Origin: Trujillonella humicola
GTDB lineage: Bacteria; Actinomycetota; Actinomycetes; Mycobacteriales; Geodermatophilaceae
Direction of reading: 5' to 3'
Assembly: GCF_046233715.1 (NCBI RefSeq)
Contig: NZ_JBJNRJ010000014.1
Coordinates: forward strand, 1-64,000
DNA: 64,000 nucleotides
Shown here: one piece after another, positions 32,390 through 40,276 of the stretch
How positions within the stretch are numbered: the first letter of the stretch is position 1
How the letters are laid out: each line of letters starts with the position of its first letter
The notes under the pieces: generated by a model
The model's input: the letters and a program-made list of their open reading frames with translations, nothing else
Database searches by the model: none
What the model was told of the DNA's origin: nothing
Position numbers and translations under genes: made by a program

Positions 32390-32500
32390 CCGTAGACATC
32401 CGTAGAACGGCGTAGGCGTGTCGCGCGGGGCCGGTGGGGGCGGAGGGTCTCGAGGGGCGTCTCGGTCGGTCTAGTCCCTCGGGTAGACGACCGTAGAGAG
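32390..32500. promoter_or_regulatory. Helically phased GTAGA repeats in a divergent promoter region
   Basis: CGTAG occurs at 32391, 32401 and 32411, and GTAGA at 32483 and 32493: each group repeats every 10 bp, one turn of B-DNA. The full heptamer CCGTAGA occurs three times (32390, 32400, 32491). They lie between the divergent ATPase and small membrane protein genes and could be binding sites for a cooperatively bound regulator, perhaps the ATPase itself. Confidence 0.5.
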
Positions 32501-32533
32501 CGCTACCTGCCGACGACCGGGGCGGGACGCGGC

Positions 32534-32539
32534 TAGCGT
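32534..32539 (+). promoter_or_regulatory. Leaderless promoter -10 for the holin-like gene
   Basis: TAGCGT followed by seven bases and the GTG start codon; no Shine-Dalgarno. The same hexamer and spacing precede the glutamate dehydrogenase gene. Confidence 0.55.
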
Positions 32540-32546
32540 CGTCCTC

Positions 32547-32915
32547 GTGATCAAGTTCGCGCTCAAGGTCGTGCTCATGGCCGGGGTCTTCTACGGCGTC
32601 GCCTACCTGCTCGACGGGGTCGACGTCGTGGCCAACCCCGACGGCCCGCTGGGGGAGTTCGGCACCTGGCTGTGGATCGCGCTGATCTTCGCGCTGGTCA
32701 ACGCCATCGTCGGGCCGGTCCTGCGGCTCATCGGGCTGCCCTTCGTCATCCTGACCCTCGGGTTGTTCCTGCTGGTCATCAACGCCGCGCTGCTCGGGCT
32801 CACGGCCGCGATCACCGACCGGCTGACCGTCGACGGGTTCGGCAGCGCCGTCCTCGGCGGTCTGCTGCTGGCCATCGGCGGCTGGGCGGCCGACCAGCTC
32901 CTCGACCGCTCCTGA
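32547..32915 (+). CDS. Phage-holin-family-4 / YvlD-like small membrane protein
   Basis: A 122-residue protein with four hydrophobic helices and the family features VNAIVGPVLRLIGLPFVILTLG and LFLLVINAALLGLT (PF04020-type). Despite the name, members in Actinobacteria are chromosomal membrane proteins of unknown role. GTG at 32547. Divergent from the ATPase gene and 75 bases upstream of the glutamate dehydrogenase gene. Confidence 0.9.
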   Translation: MIKFALKVVLMAGVFYGVAYLLDGVDVVANPDGPLGEFGTWLWIALIFALVNAIVGPVLRLIGLPFVILTLGLFLLVINAALLGLTAAITDRLTVDGFGSAVLGGLLLAIGGWAADQLLDRS

Positions 32916-32977
32916 CCGGCGCGCGCCGGGCCGCCGAGGTGCCGGCCCGGCGACGTGCCGGGGCCCCGGCCCGGGGC

Positions 32978-32983
32978 TAGCGT
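32978..32983 (+). promoter_or_regulatory. Leaderless promoter -10 for glutamate dehydrogenase
   Basis: TAGCGT, seven bases, then the ATG at 32991, with no ribosome binding site. Confidence 0.55.
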
Positions 32984-32990
32984 CGCTCCC

Positions 32991-35900
32991 ATGGTCCGCA
33001 CCACCGGCAGCGTCGCCGAGGCCGGGCGCCCCGGACCGGGGCGCCCACCGCTCGCCGATCCGGAGCTGGCCGCCCTCCACGCCGCCCGCGACGCGAAACG
33101 CAGGCTGCTGGAGGAGGCGGCCGAGCAGGCGGCGGGGCCCGGCGTCCTGCCCGCGGGGTGCACGGCCGCCGACCTGCCCGGGCTGTTCCGCCGCTACTAC
33201 TGGAGCGAGCCGGCGGCCGAGGTGCTCCGCCAGCACCCGGCCGAGCTCGCCGCCCTGGCGCTGGACCACCTGCGGCTGGCCGCCGTCCGGCCCCGGGGAT
33301 CGGCGACGGTGGAGGTCACCCGCCGCGGCGGCGCCGACCGCCGCCGCTCGGTCGTCCTCGTGGTCACCGACGACATGCCCCACCTGGTCGACTCGGTCAC
33401 CGCCGAGGTCGTCCGGCAGGGGTTCCGGCTCGAGCACGTCGTCCACCCCGTGCTCGTCGTCCGCCGGGACGTCACCGGCCGGATCGGTGCCTTCTGCGAC
33501 AGCGCCGACCCCGTCGAGTGCGGACCCGACGCGCTCGCCGAGTCCTGGATGGCCGTCGTCCTGGACGGCCCGCTGGACGACGAGGCCGCCGCCGACCTGG
33601 TCGGCGGCCTGCGCACGGTCCTGGCCGACGTCCGCGCCGTCGACGAGGACGCCGACCGGATGCGCGCCCGCGCGCTGGCGCTGGCCGACCGGCTGGACCG
33701 GCTGCCTCCCGGGGACGACGGCGACCCCGCCGGTGACCCCGCCGAGGCCGCCGCGTTCCTGCGGTGGCTGGCCGACGGCCACTTCGTGCTCCTCGGTGCC
33801 CGCGACGTCGCGCTGCCCACCGGCCGGGAGCGCGCCCAGAAGGCCGTCCCCGGCAGCGGCCTGGGGGTGCTCCGCAGCGACCCGGCGGCCGGGACGGGCC
33901 CGCCCGAGGCCCGGACCGGGGACGGCGACGCGCTGCCGGGCGGGCCCCTGCTGGCCGTCACCAAGGCCGACGCCCGGGCCACCGTCCACCGCCGCGCCTG
34001 GCTCGACCTCGTCACCGTCACGCTGCCCGGCGAGGACGGCACCCTGTCCCAGCACCGGCTGACCGGCCTCTGGTCGACCGCCGCCTACGCGAGCAGCGTC
34101 CGCGACGTGCCCGTGGTACGCCGGCGGGTCGCCCAGGTGGTCGCCCGTGCCGGGGTGCCCGTCGACAGCCACACCGGCAAGGAGCTCGTGGACCTCCTCG
34201 AGGCCCACCCGCGCGACGAGCTGTTCCAGGTCGAGGCCGACGAGCTGCTGCCCGTCGCGCTCGGCGTGCTGCAGTTGCAGGAGCGCCGGCAGACCCGGCT
34301 GTTCCTGCGCCGCGACCCCCGGGGCCGGTTCTGGTCGGCGCTGGTCTACCTGCCCCGCGACCGGTACACGACCGAGGTCCGCACCCGCCTGCAGCAGCTG
34401 CTGCTGGAGCGCCTGGGGGGCAGCGGCATCGAGTACACGGCCCGGGTCACCGAGTCGGTGCTGGCCCGGCTGCACTTCGTCGTCCGGCCACCGGTCAGCA
34501 AGGGCGGCCGGCCCGCCCTGCCCGACGTCGACGTGCCGGCGCTGCAGACCGAGCTGGCCGCCGCCGCCCGCAGCTGGACCGACGAGCTGACCGACGCCCT
34601 GCACGCCCGCTCCGGCGCGGAGGAGGCCGAGCGGCTGCTCGCCCGGGTCGCCGACGCCTTCCCGGTCGCCTACCAGGAGGACTTCGACGCCGCGACCGCC
34701 GTCGACGACCTCGCCCGGCTCGACACGCTCGCGCCGGGGGAGCTCGGCCTGCGGCTGCGCCGGCCGCGGGAGGGCGGGGAGGCCCGGCTGTCGGTCTACC
34801 GGGTGGGCGAGCGGCTGCTGCTGTCCGACGTGCTGCCGGTGCTGCAGCACATGGGCGTGGACGTCGTCGACGAGCGGCCCTACGAGATCGACCGGATCGG
34901 CGCCCCCGTCGCGTGGATCTACGACTTCGGGCTGTCCGCGCCCACCGGCGAGCTGCCGTTCGCCGGCAGCCTGCCGGAGCGGTTCACCGAGGCGGTGCTG
35001 GCGGTCTGGCGCGGCGACGCCGAGGACGACGGCCTCGGCGCGCTGGTGCTGCTCGCCGGCCTCACCTGGCGGCAGGTGACCGTCGTCCGCGCCTACGTGC
35101 AGTGGCTGCGCCAGGCCGGCCTGCCGTTCGGCCAGTCCTACGTCGAGTCCACGCTGGCCGCCCACCCCGACGTCGTCGCCCGGCTGGTGGCGCTGTTCGA
35201 GACCCGCTTCTCCCCGGACCGCGCGACCGGTCGCGGCGAGCGGCAGGAGGCGCTGGTCGGGTCGCTGCGCCGGGCGATCGGCGAGGTCGAGTCGCTGGAC
35301 GCCGACCGGGTGCTCACCGCGCTGCTGGCCGCCGTCCTCGCCACCCAGCGGACCACCTACTACTGCGCCTCGTCCCCGCCCGCCCCGCTGGCGCTGAAGC
35401 TGCACCCGGCCGAGGTGCCCGACGTGCCGCAGCCGCGCCCGGAGCGCGAGGTCTGGGTCAGCTCGCCGCGCGTCATGGGGGTGCACCTGCGCTTCGGCGC
35501 CGTCGCCCGCGGCGGGCTGCGCTGGTCCGACCGCCACGAGGACCTGCGCACCGAGGTGCTCGGCCTGGTCAAGGCGCAGATGGTGAAGAACACCGTCATC
35601 GTGCCGACCGGGGCCAAGGGCGGCTTCGTCGTCCGCCGGCCGCCCGCCGACCCCTCGCGCGACGCCCAGCTCGCCGAGGGGCAGGCCTGCTACCGGCTGT
35701 TCATCGGCGCGCTGCTGTCGATCACCGACGACATGCGCGACGGCGCCGTCGTCCCCTCGGAGCGCGTCGTCCGGTACGACGGCGACGACAGCTACCTGGT
35801 CGTCGCGGCCGACAAGGGGACGGCGACCTTCTCCGACCTGGCCAACGCCGTCGCGCTGGAGCGCGGCTTCTGGCTGGGCGACGCCTTCGCGTCCGGCGGC

Positions 35901-37922
35901 TCGGTCGGCTACGACCACAAGGCCATGGGCATCACCGCCCGCGGCGCCTGGGAGTCGGTGACCCGGCACTTCCGGGAGCTCGGCGTCGACGTGCAGAGCC
36001 AGGAGTTCACCGTCGTCGGCGTCGGGGACATGTCCGGCGACGTGTTCGGCAACGGGATGCTGCTGTCCGAGCACATCCGGCTCGTCGCCGCCTTCGACCA
36101 CCGGCACGTGTTCGTCGACCCCACGCCGGACGCCGCCACCTCCTTCGCCGAGCGCCGCCGGCTGTTCGCGCTGCCCCGGTCGTCGTGGGCGGACTACGAC
36201 CCGGCGCTGATCAGCGCCGGCGGCGGGGTCTGGCCGCGGACGGCGAAGGCGGTGCCGGTCAGCGAGCCGATGCGCGCCGCCCTGGGCCTGGCCGACGACG
36301 TCGACTCGCTGTCCCCGGTCGAGCTCGTCCGCGCGGTCCTGCTCGCCCCGGTCGACCTGCTGTTCAACGGCGGCATCGGCACCTACGTGAAGGCGTCCGC
36401 CGAGAGCCACCTGGAGGTCGGGGACAAGGCCAACGACGCCGTGCGCGTCGACGGCCGCGAGCTGCGGGTGCGCGTGGTGGGGGAGGGCGGCAACCTCGGC
36501 CTGACCCAGCGCGGCCGGGTGGAGTACGCCCTCGCCGGGGGCCGGGTCAACACCGACGCCATCGACAACTCCGCCGGTGTGGACACCTCCGACCACGAGG
36601 TCAACATCAAGATCGCGCTGAACGGCGTCGTCGCCGGTGGAGCGCTGGACGCCGAGGGCCGGGCGGCGCTGCTGCAGGAGATGACCGACGAGGTCGCCGT
36701 CGCCGTCCTCACCGACAACCACGCGCAGAACGCGACGCTGGCCGGCGAGGTCGCCGCCGCCCGCAGCCTGCTCGACGCCGGGCAGCGGTTCGTCCGGGCG
36801 CTGGAGCGGTCGGGGCGGCTGGTCCGGGCGGTCGAGGCGCTGCCCGACGACCGGGCGCTCGCCGAGCGGCGCCGGGACGGGCAGGCGCTGACCGGGCCGG
36901 AGCTCTCGGTGCTGCTCGCCTACGCCAAGCTCGAGGCCGGTGACGCCGTCCTGCGGTCCGCGCTGCCGGACGACCCGGCGCTGGCCCCGCTGCTGACCGC
37001 CTACTTCCCCACCGCCCTGCGCGAGCGCTTCCCCGAGGCGGTGGCCGGCCACCCGCTGCGCCGCGAGATCGTCGCCACGGCGCTGACCAACCGGGCGGTC
37101 AACACCGCGGGCGTGACGGGGTTGTTCCGGCTGGCCGAGGAGACCGGGGTGGACCTCGCCGGCGTCGTCCGGGCGCACGCGGTGGCCCGCGCGGTGTTCG
37201 GGGTCGACGCCCTGTGGGACGCCCCGCGGGCGCTGGACAACCGCGTGCCGGCGGCCACCCAGGGGGAGCTGCGCACGGAGGCCACCCGGCTGGCCGAGCG
37301 CGCCACCCGCTGGCTGCTGCGGCTGCCCGAGCTGGCCGGGGACCGGCCGGCTCCGATCGGGGAGGTGGTGGCGCGCTTCGCCGGGCCGGTGGCGGCCGTG
37401 CGCACCGGGCTGCCCGGCTGGCTGCTGGGCACGGAGGCCACCGCGTACGCCGAGCGCACCGAGCGGCTGCGCGCGGCCGGCGTCCCGGCGGAGCTCGCCG
37501 CCGAGGTGGCGGCCGCCCCGCTGGTCCCCGCGGCGCTGGACCTGGCCGTCGTGGCCGAGCGGACCGGTGCGCCGATCGAGCTGGCCGGCCGGGTCATGCA
37601 GTGCCTGGCCGAGCGGCTGGGCCTGGTGCCGCTGCGCGAGCTGGTGACCGCGCTGCCCCGTGACCGCCGCTGGCCCTCGCTGGCCCGCGCCACGCTGCGC
37701 GACGACCTGGCCGCCGAGGAGGCCGCGCTCACGGCGGAGGTGGTCGCCGACGCCGCGGCCGGCGCCGATGCTCCGCGGCTGGTGGCCGGCTGGGCCGAGG
37801 GCTGGGACGCCGCGCAGCGCCGCGCCGCCGCCCAGCTCGCCGACCTCGCCGGCGGGGACCGGCAGGAGCTGGCCGAGCTGCTCGTCGCCGTCCGCACGCT
37901 GCGCGGCCTCCGCCGCAGGTAG
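32991..37922 (+). CDS. gdh: NAD-specific glutamate dehydrogenase, large (GDH2-type)
   Basis: A 1643-residue enzyme oxidising glutamate to 2-oxoglutarate with NAD, feeding carbon from amino acids to the TCA cycle. The N-terminal half carries ACT-like regulatory domains; the catalytic core (about 830-1330) shows VARGGLRWSDRHEDLRTE, the substrate Lys in GAKGGFVVRRP (about residue 877), VVGVGDMSGDVFGNGML (NAD-binding) and LLFNGGIGTYVKAS. Length fits the roughly 180-kDa class. The start at ATG 32991 is preceded by a leaderless-type TAGCGT. Monocistronic as far as seen. Confidence 0.96.
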   Translation: MVRTTGSVAEAGRPGPGRPPLADPELAALHAARDAKRRLLEEAAEQAAGPGVLPAGCTAADLPGLFRRYYWSEPAAEVLRQHPAELAALALDHLRLAAVRPRGSATVEVTRRGGADRRRSVVLVVTDDMPHLVDSVTAEVVRQGFRLEHVVHPVLVVRRDVTGRIGAFCDSADPVECGPDALAESWMAVVLDGPLDDEAAADLVGGLRTVLADVRAVDEDADRMRARALALADRLDRLPPGDDGDPAGDPAEAAAFLRWLADGHFVLLGARDVALPTGRERAQKAVPGSGLGVLRSDPAAGTGPPEARTGDGDALPGGPLLAVTKADARATVHRRAWLDLVTVTLPGEDGTLSQHRLTGLWSTAAYASSVRDVPVVRRRVAQVVARAGVPVDSHTGKELVDLLEAHPRDELFQVEADELLPVALGVLQLQERRQTRLFLRRDPRGRFWSALVYLPRDRYTTEVRTRLQQLLLERLGGSGIEYTARVTESVLARLHFVVRPPVSKGGRPALPDVDVPALQTELAAAARSWTDELTDALHARSGAEEAERLLARVADAFPVAYQEDFDAATAVDDLARLDTLAPGELGLRLRRPREGGEARLSVYRVGERLLLSDVLPVLQHMGVDVVDERPYEIDRIGAPVAWIYDFGLSAPTGELPFAGSLPERFTEAVLAVWRGDAEDDGLGALVLLAGLTWRQVTVVRAYVQWLRQAGLPFGQSYVESTLAAHPDVVARLVALFETRFSPDRATGRGERQEALVGSLRRAIGEVESLDADRVLTALLAAVLATQRTTYYCASSPPAPLALKLHPAEVPDVPQPRPEREVWVSSPRVMGVHLRFGAVARGGLRWSDRHEDLRTEVLGLVKAQMVKNTVIVPTGAKGGFVVRRPPADPSRDAQLAEGQACYRLFIGALLSITDDMRDGAVVPSERVVRYDGDDSYLVVAADKGTATFSDLANAVALERGFWLGDAFASGGSVGYDHKAMGITARGAWESVTRHFRELGVDVQSQEFTVVGVGDMSGDVFGNGMLLSEHIRLVAAFDHRHVFVDPTPDAATSFAERRRLFALPRSSWADYDPALISAGGGVWPRTAKAVPVSEPMRAALGLADDVDSLSPVELVRAVLLAPVDLLFNGGIGTYVKASAESHLEVGDKANDAVRVDGRELRVRVVGEGGNLGLTQRGRVEYALAGGRVNTDAIDNSAGVDTSDHEVNIKIALNGVVAGGALDAEGRAALLQEMTDEVAVAVLTDNHAQNATLAGEVAAARSLLDAGQRFVRALERSGRLVRAVEALPDDRALAERRRDGQALTGPELSVLLAYAKLEAGDAVLRSALPDDPALAPLLTAYFPTALRERFPEAVAGHPLRREIVATALTNRAVNTAGVTGLFRLAEETGVDLAGVVRAHAVARAVFGVDALWDAPRALDNRVPAATQGELRTEATRLAERATRWLLRLPELAGDRPAPIGEVVARFAGPVAAVRTGLPGWLLGTEATAYAERTERLRAAGVPAELAAEVAAAPLVPAALDLAVVAERTGAPIELAGRVMQCLAERLGLVPLRELVTALPRDRRWPSLARATLRDDLAAEEAALTAEVVADAAAGADAPRLVAGWAEGWDAAQRRAAAQLADLAGGDRQELAELLVAVRTLRGLRRR

Positions 37923-38004
37923 CCCCCGCGTGTCCGCGGCGACGTGCCCGTGATCGCCGCCGGAGGGGAGGGGAGGGGGCACGGGGAGCGGGGATCCTGG
38001 GAGC

Positions 38005-38775
38005 GTGTCCGCGCTCCTGCCGGCCCAGCCCGAGCCGGTCACCGCCACCGCCCCCCGCCCCGCCGGTCGGACCCTGTTCACCCAGGGCTGGCGCGACGTC
38101 GCCTTCCTGCACTGGGCCGTGGACCCCGCGCGGGTGGCGCCGCTGCTCCCCCGGGGCACGCGGCCCGACGTGCTCGGCGGGGTCACCTACGTCGGTCTGG
38201 TCCCCTTCCGGATGCACCGGATCGGGTTGCTGGGCACTCCGGGACTGCCGTGGGTGGGCTCGTTCCTGGAGACCAACGTGCGCCTCTACTCGGTGGACGA
38301 CCGGGGTCGCCGGGGCGTCGTCTTCCGGTCCCTGGAGGTCGAGCGGCTGCCGACGGTCCTCGTCGCCCGCTGGATCGCCCGGCTGCCCTACACGTGGGCC
38401 CGGATGCGGCTGGAGCGCGACCGGGACGTGCTGACCTACACCTCCCGGCGGCGCTGGCCCCGACCCCGCGGGGCCGTCAGCCGCGTGCAGCTGCGCGTCG
38501 GTGCCCCGCTGGCCGCGCCGGATCCGCTCGCGGCCTTCCTCACCGGCCGGTGGGGGCTGCACCAGAGCGCGTGGGGCCGCACCCGCTACTGGCCGAACGA
38601 GCACCCGGCCTGGCCGCTGCACCGCGCCACCCTCCTGGGCTGGGCCGACGACCTCACCGCGGCGGCGGGCCTCCCCGTCACCGGGCCGCCGGACAGCGTG
38701 CTGTTCTCCCCGGGCGTGGACGTCCGCTTCGGCCCGCGCGTCCGCGGCGACGTCGTCGTCACGGGGCCTGCGTGA
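38005..38775 (+). CDS. DUF2071 (YqjF-like) protein
   Basis: A 256-residue protein of the YqjF/DUF2071 family: FTQGWRDVAFLHWAVDPARVAPLLPRG, then VPFRMHRIGL, NVRLYSVDDRGRRGVVFRSLEV, and a C-terminal strand pair. The family has a beta-barrel fold resembling acetoacetate decarboxylase; function is not established. GTG start at 38005, preceded by GATCCT and six bases, with weak Shine-Dalgarno character. Probably monocistronic. Confidence 0.88.
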   Translation: MSALLPAQPEPVTATAPRPAGRTLFTQGWRDVAFLHWAVDPARVAPLLPRGTRPDVLGGVTYVGLVPFRMHRIGLLGTPGLPWVGSFLETNVRLYSVDDRGRRGVVFRSLEVERLPTVLVARWIARLPYTWARMRLERDRDVLTYTSRRRWPRPRGAVSRVQLRVGAPLAAPDPLAAFLTGRWGLHQSAWGRTRYWPNEHPAWPLHRATLLGWADDLTAAAGLPVTGPPDSVLFSPGVDVRFGPRVRGDVVVTGPA

Positions 38776-38819
38776 CGCGCGGACCGCAGGCGGGCTTCGC
38801 GGGCGTTTCCGATGTACGG

Positions 38820-38852
38820 TCCTCACACCCACAGCCGTGATGACTGTGAGGA
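38820..38852. promoter_or_regulatory. Inverted repeat operator upstream of the oxygenase operon
   Basis: TCCTCACA (38820-38827) and TGTGAGGA (38845-38852) are perfect arms; inside them CACAG (38830-38834) pairs with CTGTG (38844-38848). TACGGT at 38815-38820 is a -10 candidate, so a bound regulator would sit on the transcription start. The PucR-type regulator of the same module is a candidate. Confidence 0.5.
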
Positions 38853-38916
38853 TCGCTCGTTGAGCATGGTCCCCGCGCCTCCGCAGACTCGTCCCAGCCA
38901 GCGCGAGGAGGACGCC

Positions 38917-39909
38917 ATGAGCAGCAGCCCGGTCCCCGTCATCGACATCACGGACCTCCGCAGCGACGACGAGGCCAGCCGCCGCGCCGTCGGCAAGGAG
39001 ATCGACGCCGCCTGCCGGGAGATCGGCTTCTTCTCGATCACCGGTCACGGCGTGCCCGACGAGCTCATCGCCGGCGTGTACGACACCGCGAAGGAGTTCT
39101 TCGCGCTGCCGCTGGAGGAGAAGCGCCGGGTGGCCCAGCCCGACCCGAAGACCGTGCGGGGCTACACCGCGATCGGTGAGCAGGCGTTCGCCTACAACGA
39201 CGACACGAGCGCGCCGGGGGACCTGCACGAGAAGTTCGACGTCGGCCCGCACGTGGTGTCCGACGACCCGTACTTCGCGATCGAGAACGCCGGGCCCCAC
39301 TTCATCCCCAACCAGTGGCCCGAGCGCCCCGCCGGCATGCAGCAGGCGTGGGAGCGCTACTTCGAGGCGGCCGACGACCTGTCCCGGCTGCTCATGCGCG
39401 GTTTCGCGCTCGGCCTCGACCTGCCGGAGGACTTCTTCGAGGACAAGATCGACAAGGACATCTCGATGCTGCGGGCGATCCACTACCCGCACCGCGAGGA
39501 GCCACCGCTGCCCGGTCAGCTCCGCGCGGGCGCGCACACCGACTACGGCAGCCTGACGATCGTCCGGCCGGAAGAGGCGCCGGGCGGCCTGCAGGTGTTC
39601 ACCCGGGACGGCGACTGGGTCGACGTGCCGGTGATCCCGGGCGGGCTCGTGGTGAACATCGGCGACCTCATGGCGCAGTGGACCAACGACCAGTGGATCT
39701 CCACCCGCCACCGGGTGGCCAACCCGCCGCGCGACGTCGTCGCCGACACCGAGCGGATGTCGATCGTGTTCTTCCACCAGCCCAACTACGACGCCGTCGT
39801 GGAGGCGCTGCCGACCTGCGTCCCCCCGGGGGAGCAGCCCCGCTACGCGCCCACCACCTCGGGCGACCACCTGACCATGAAGTTCGAGAAGACCCACCAG
39901 CGGGTGTGA
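38917..39909 (+). CDS. 2-oxoglutarate/Fe(II)-dependent oxygenase, isopenicillin N synthase family (copy 1)
   Basis: A 330-residue non-heme iron oxygenase. DIOX_N part: IDAACREIGFFSITGHGVP; catalytic jelly roll with metal ligands in AGAHTDYGSLT (His-x-Asp) and TRHRVANPP (distal His), and the 2-oxoglutarate Arg-x-Ser in ERMSIVFFHQ. Such enzymes hydroxylate or desaturate small molecules. ATG at 38917 follows GCGAGGAGGACGCC. The stop overlaps a ferredoxin gene, and an ABC importer follows; a similar enzyme lies at 44540-45529. Substrate unknown. Confidence 0.9.
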   Translation: MSSSPVPVIDITDLRSDDEASRRAVGKEIDAACREIGFFSITGHGVPDELIAGVYDTAKEFFALPLEEKRRVAQPDPKTVRGYTAIGEQAFAYNDDTSAPGDLHEKFDVGPHVVSDDPYFAIENAGPHFIPNQWPERPAGMQQAWERYFEAADDLSRLLMRGFALGLDLPEDFFEDKIDKDISMLRAIHYPHREEPPLPGQLRAGAHTDYGSLTIVRPEEAPGGLQVFTRDGDWVDVPVIPGGLVVNIGDLMAQWTNDQWISTRHRVANPPRDVVADTERMSIVFFHQPNYDAVVEALPTCVPPGEQPRYAPTTSGDHLTMKFEKTHQRV

Positions 39910-40229
39910 CCGCGGTGGACGCAGGTGCCCCCGCGGCGGGCGCCCCGGGGGACGGCGACGCCGCCGGCGCCTTCGACGTCGAGCTGCGCCGTTCCGGGCA
40001 CAGGCTGCACGTGCCCTCCGACCGCAGCCTGATCGAGGTGGTGGAGGAGGTCGTCGACGTGGACTACACCTGCCGCCGTGGCGACTGCGGGTCCTGCGTC
40101 AGCACGGTCCTCGACGGCGTGCCGGACTACCGCAACACCGTCCTCTCCGAGCGGGCACGAGCCGCCGGGCGGCGGATCGCGCTGTGCGTGGACCGCGCGC
40201 ACACCCCCGTCCTGGTGCTCGACCTGTGA
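39906..40229 (+). CDS. 2Fe-2S plant-type ferredoxin
   Basis: A 107-residue ferredoxin with cluster motif CRRGDCGSCVSTVLDG (C-x4-C-x2-C) and a fourth Cys in RIALCVD, as in the C-terminal domain of VanB-type reductases. An Ala/Gly-rich N-terminal tail of about 20 residues is unstructured. GTG at 39906 overlaps the oxygenase stop. Iron/2OG oxygenases normally need no ferredoxin, so its partner may be a reductase elsewhere or it may re-reduce iron in the oxygenase. Confidence 0.92.
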   Translation: MTAVDAGAPAAGAPGDGDAAGAFDVELRRSGHRLHVPSDRSLIEVVEEVVDVDYTCRRGDCGSCVSTVLDGVPDYRNTVLSERARAAGRRIALCVDRAHTPVLVLDL

Positions 40230-40263
40230 CCGAACTGTTGGGTCCACGGGCGGCGAGCGGCAC

Positions 40264-40269
40264 TAACGT
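40264..40269 (+). promoter_or_regulatory. Leaderless promoter -10 for the ABC transporter
   Basis: TAACGT, seven bases, then GTG at 40277: same geometry as the other leaderless starts. It would let the transporter be transcribed separately from oxygenase-ferredoxin. Confidence 0.45.
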
Positions 40270-40276
40270 CCCGGCG

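Noticed and set aside
31170..38186. Very long minus-strand open frame across the glutamate dehydrogenase gene
   Set aside because: It is the antisense shadow of a strongly conserved plus-strand gene; its translation is Gly/Arg/Gln/His-rich without domains. Only its 3' part (31170-32357) is a real gene.
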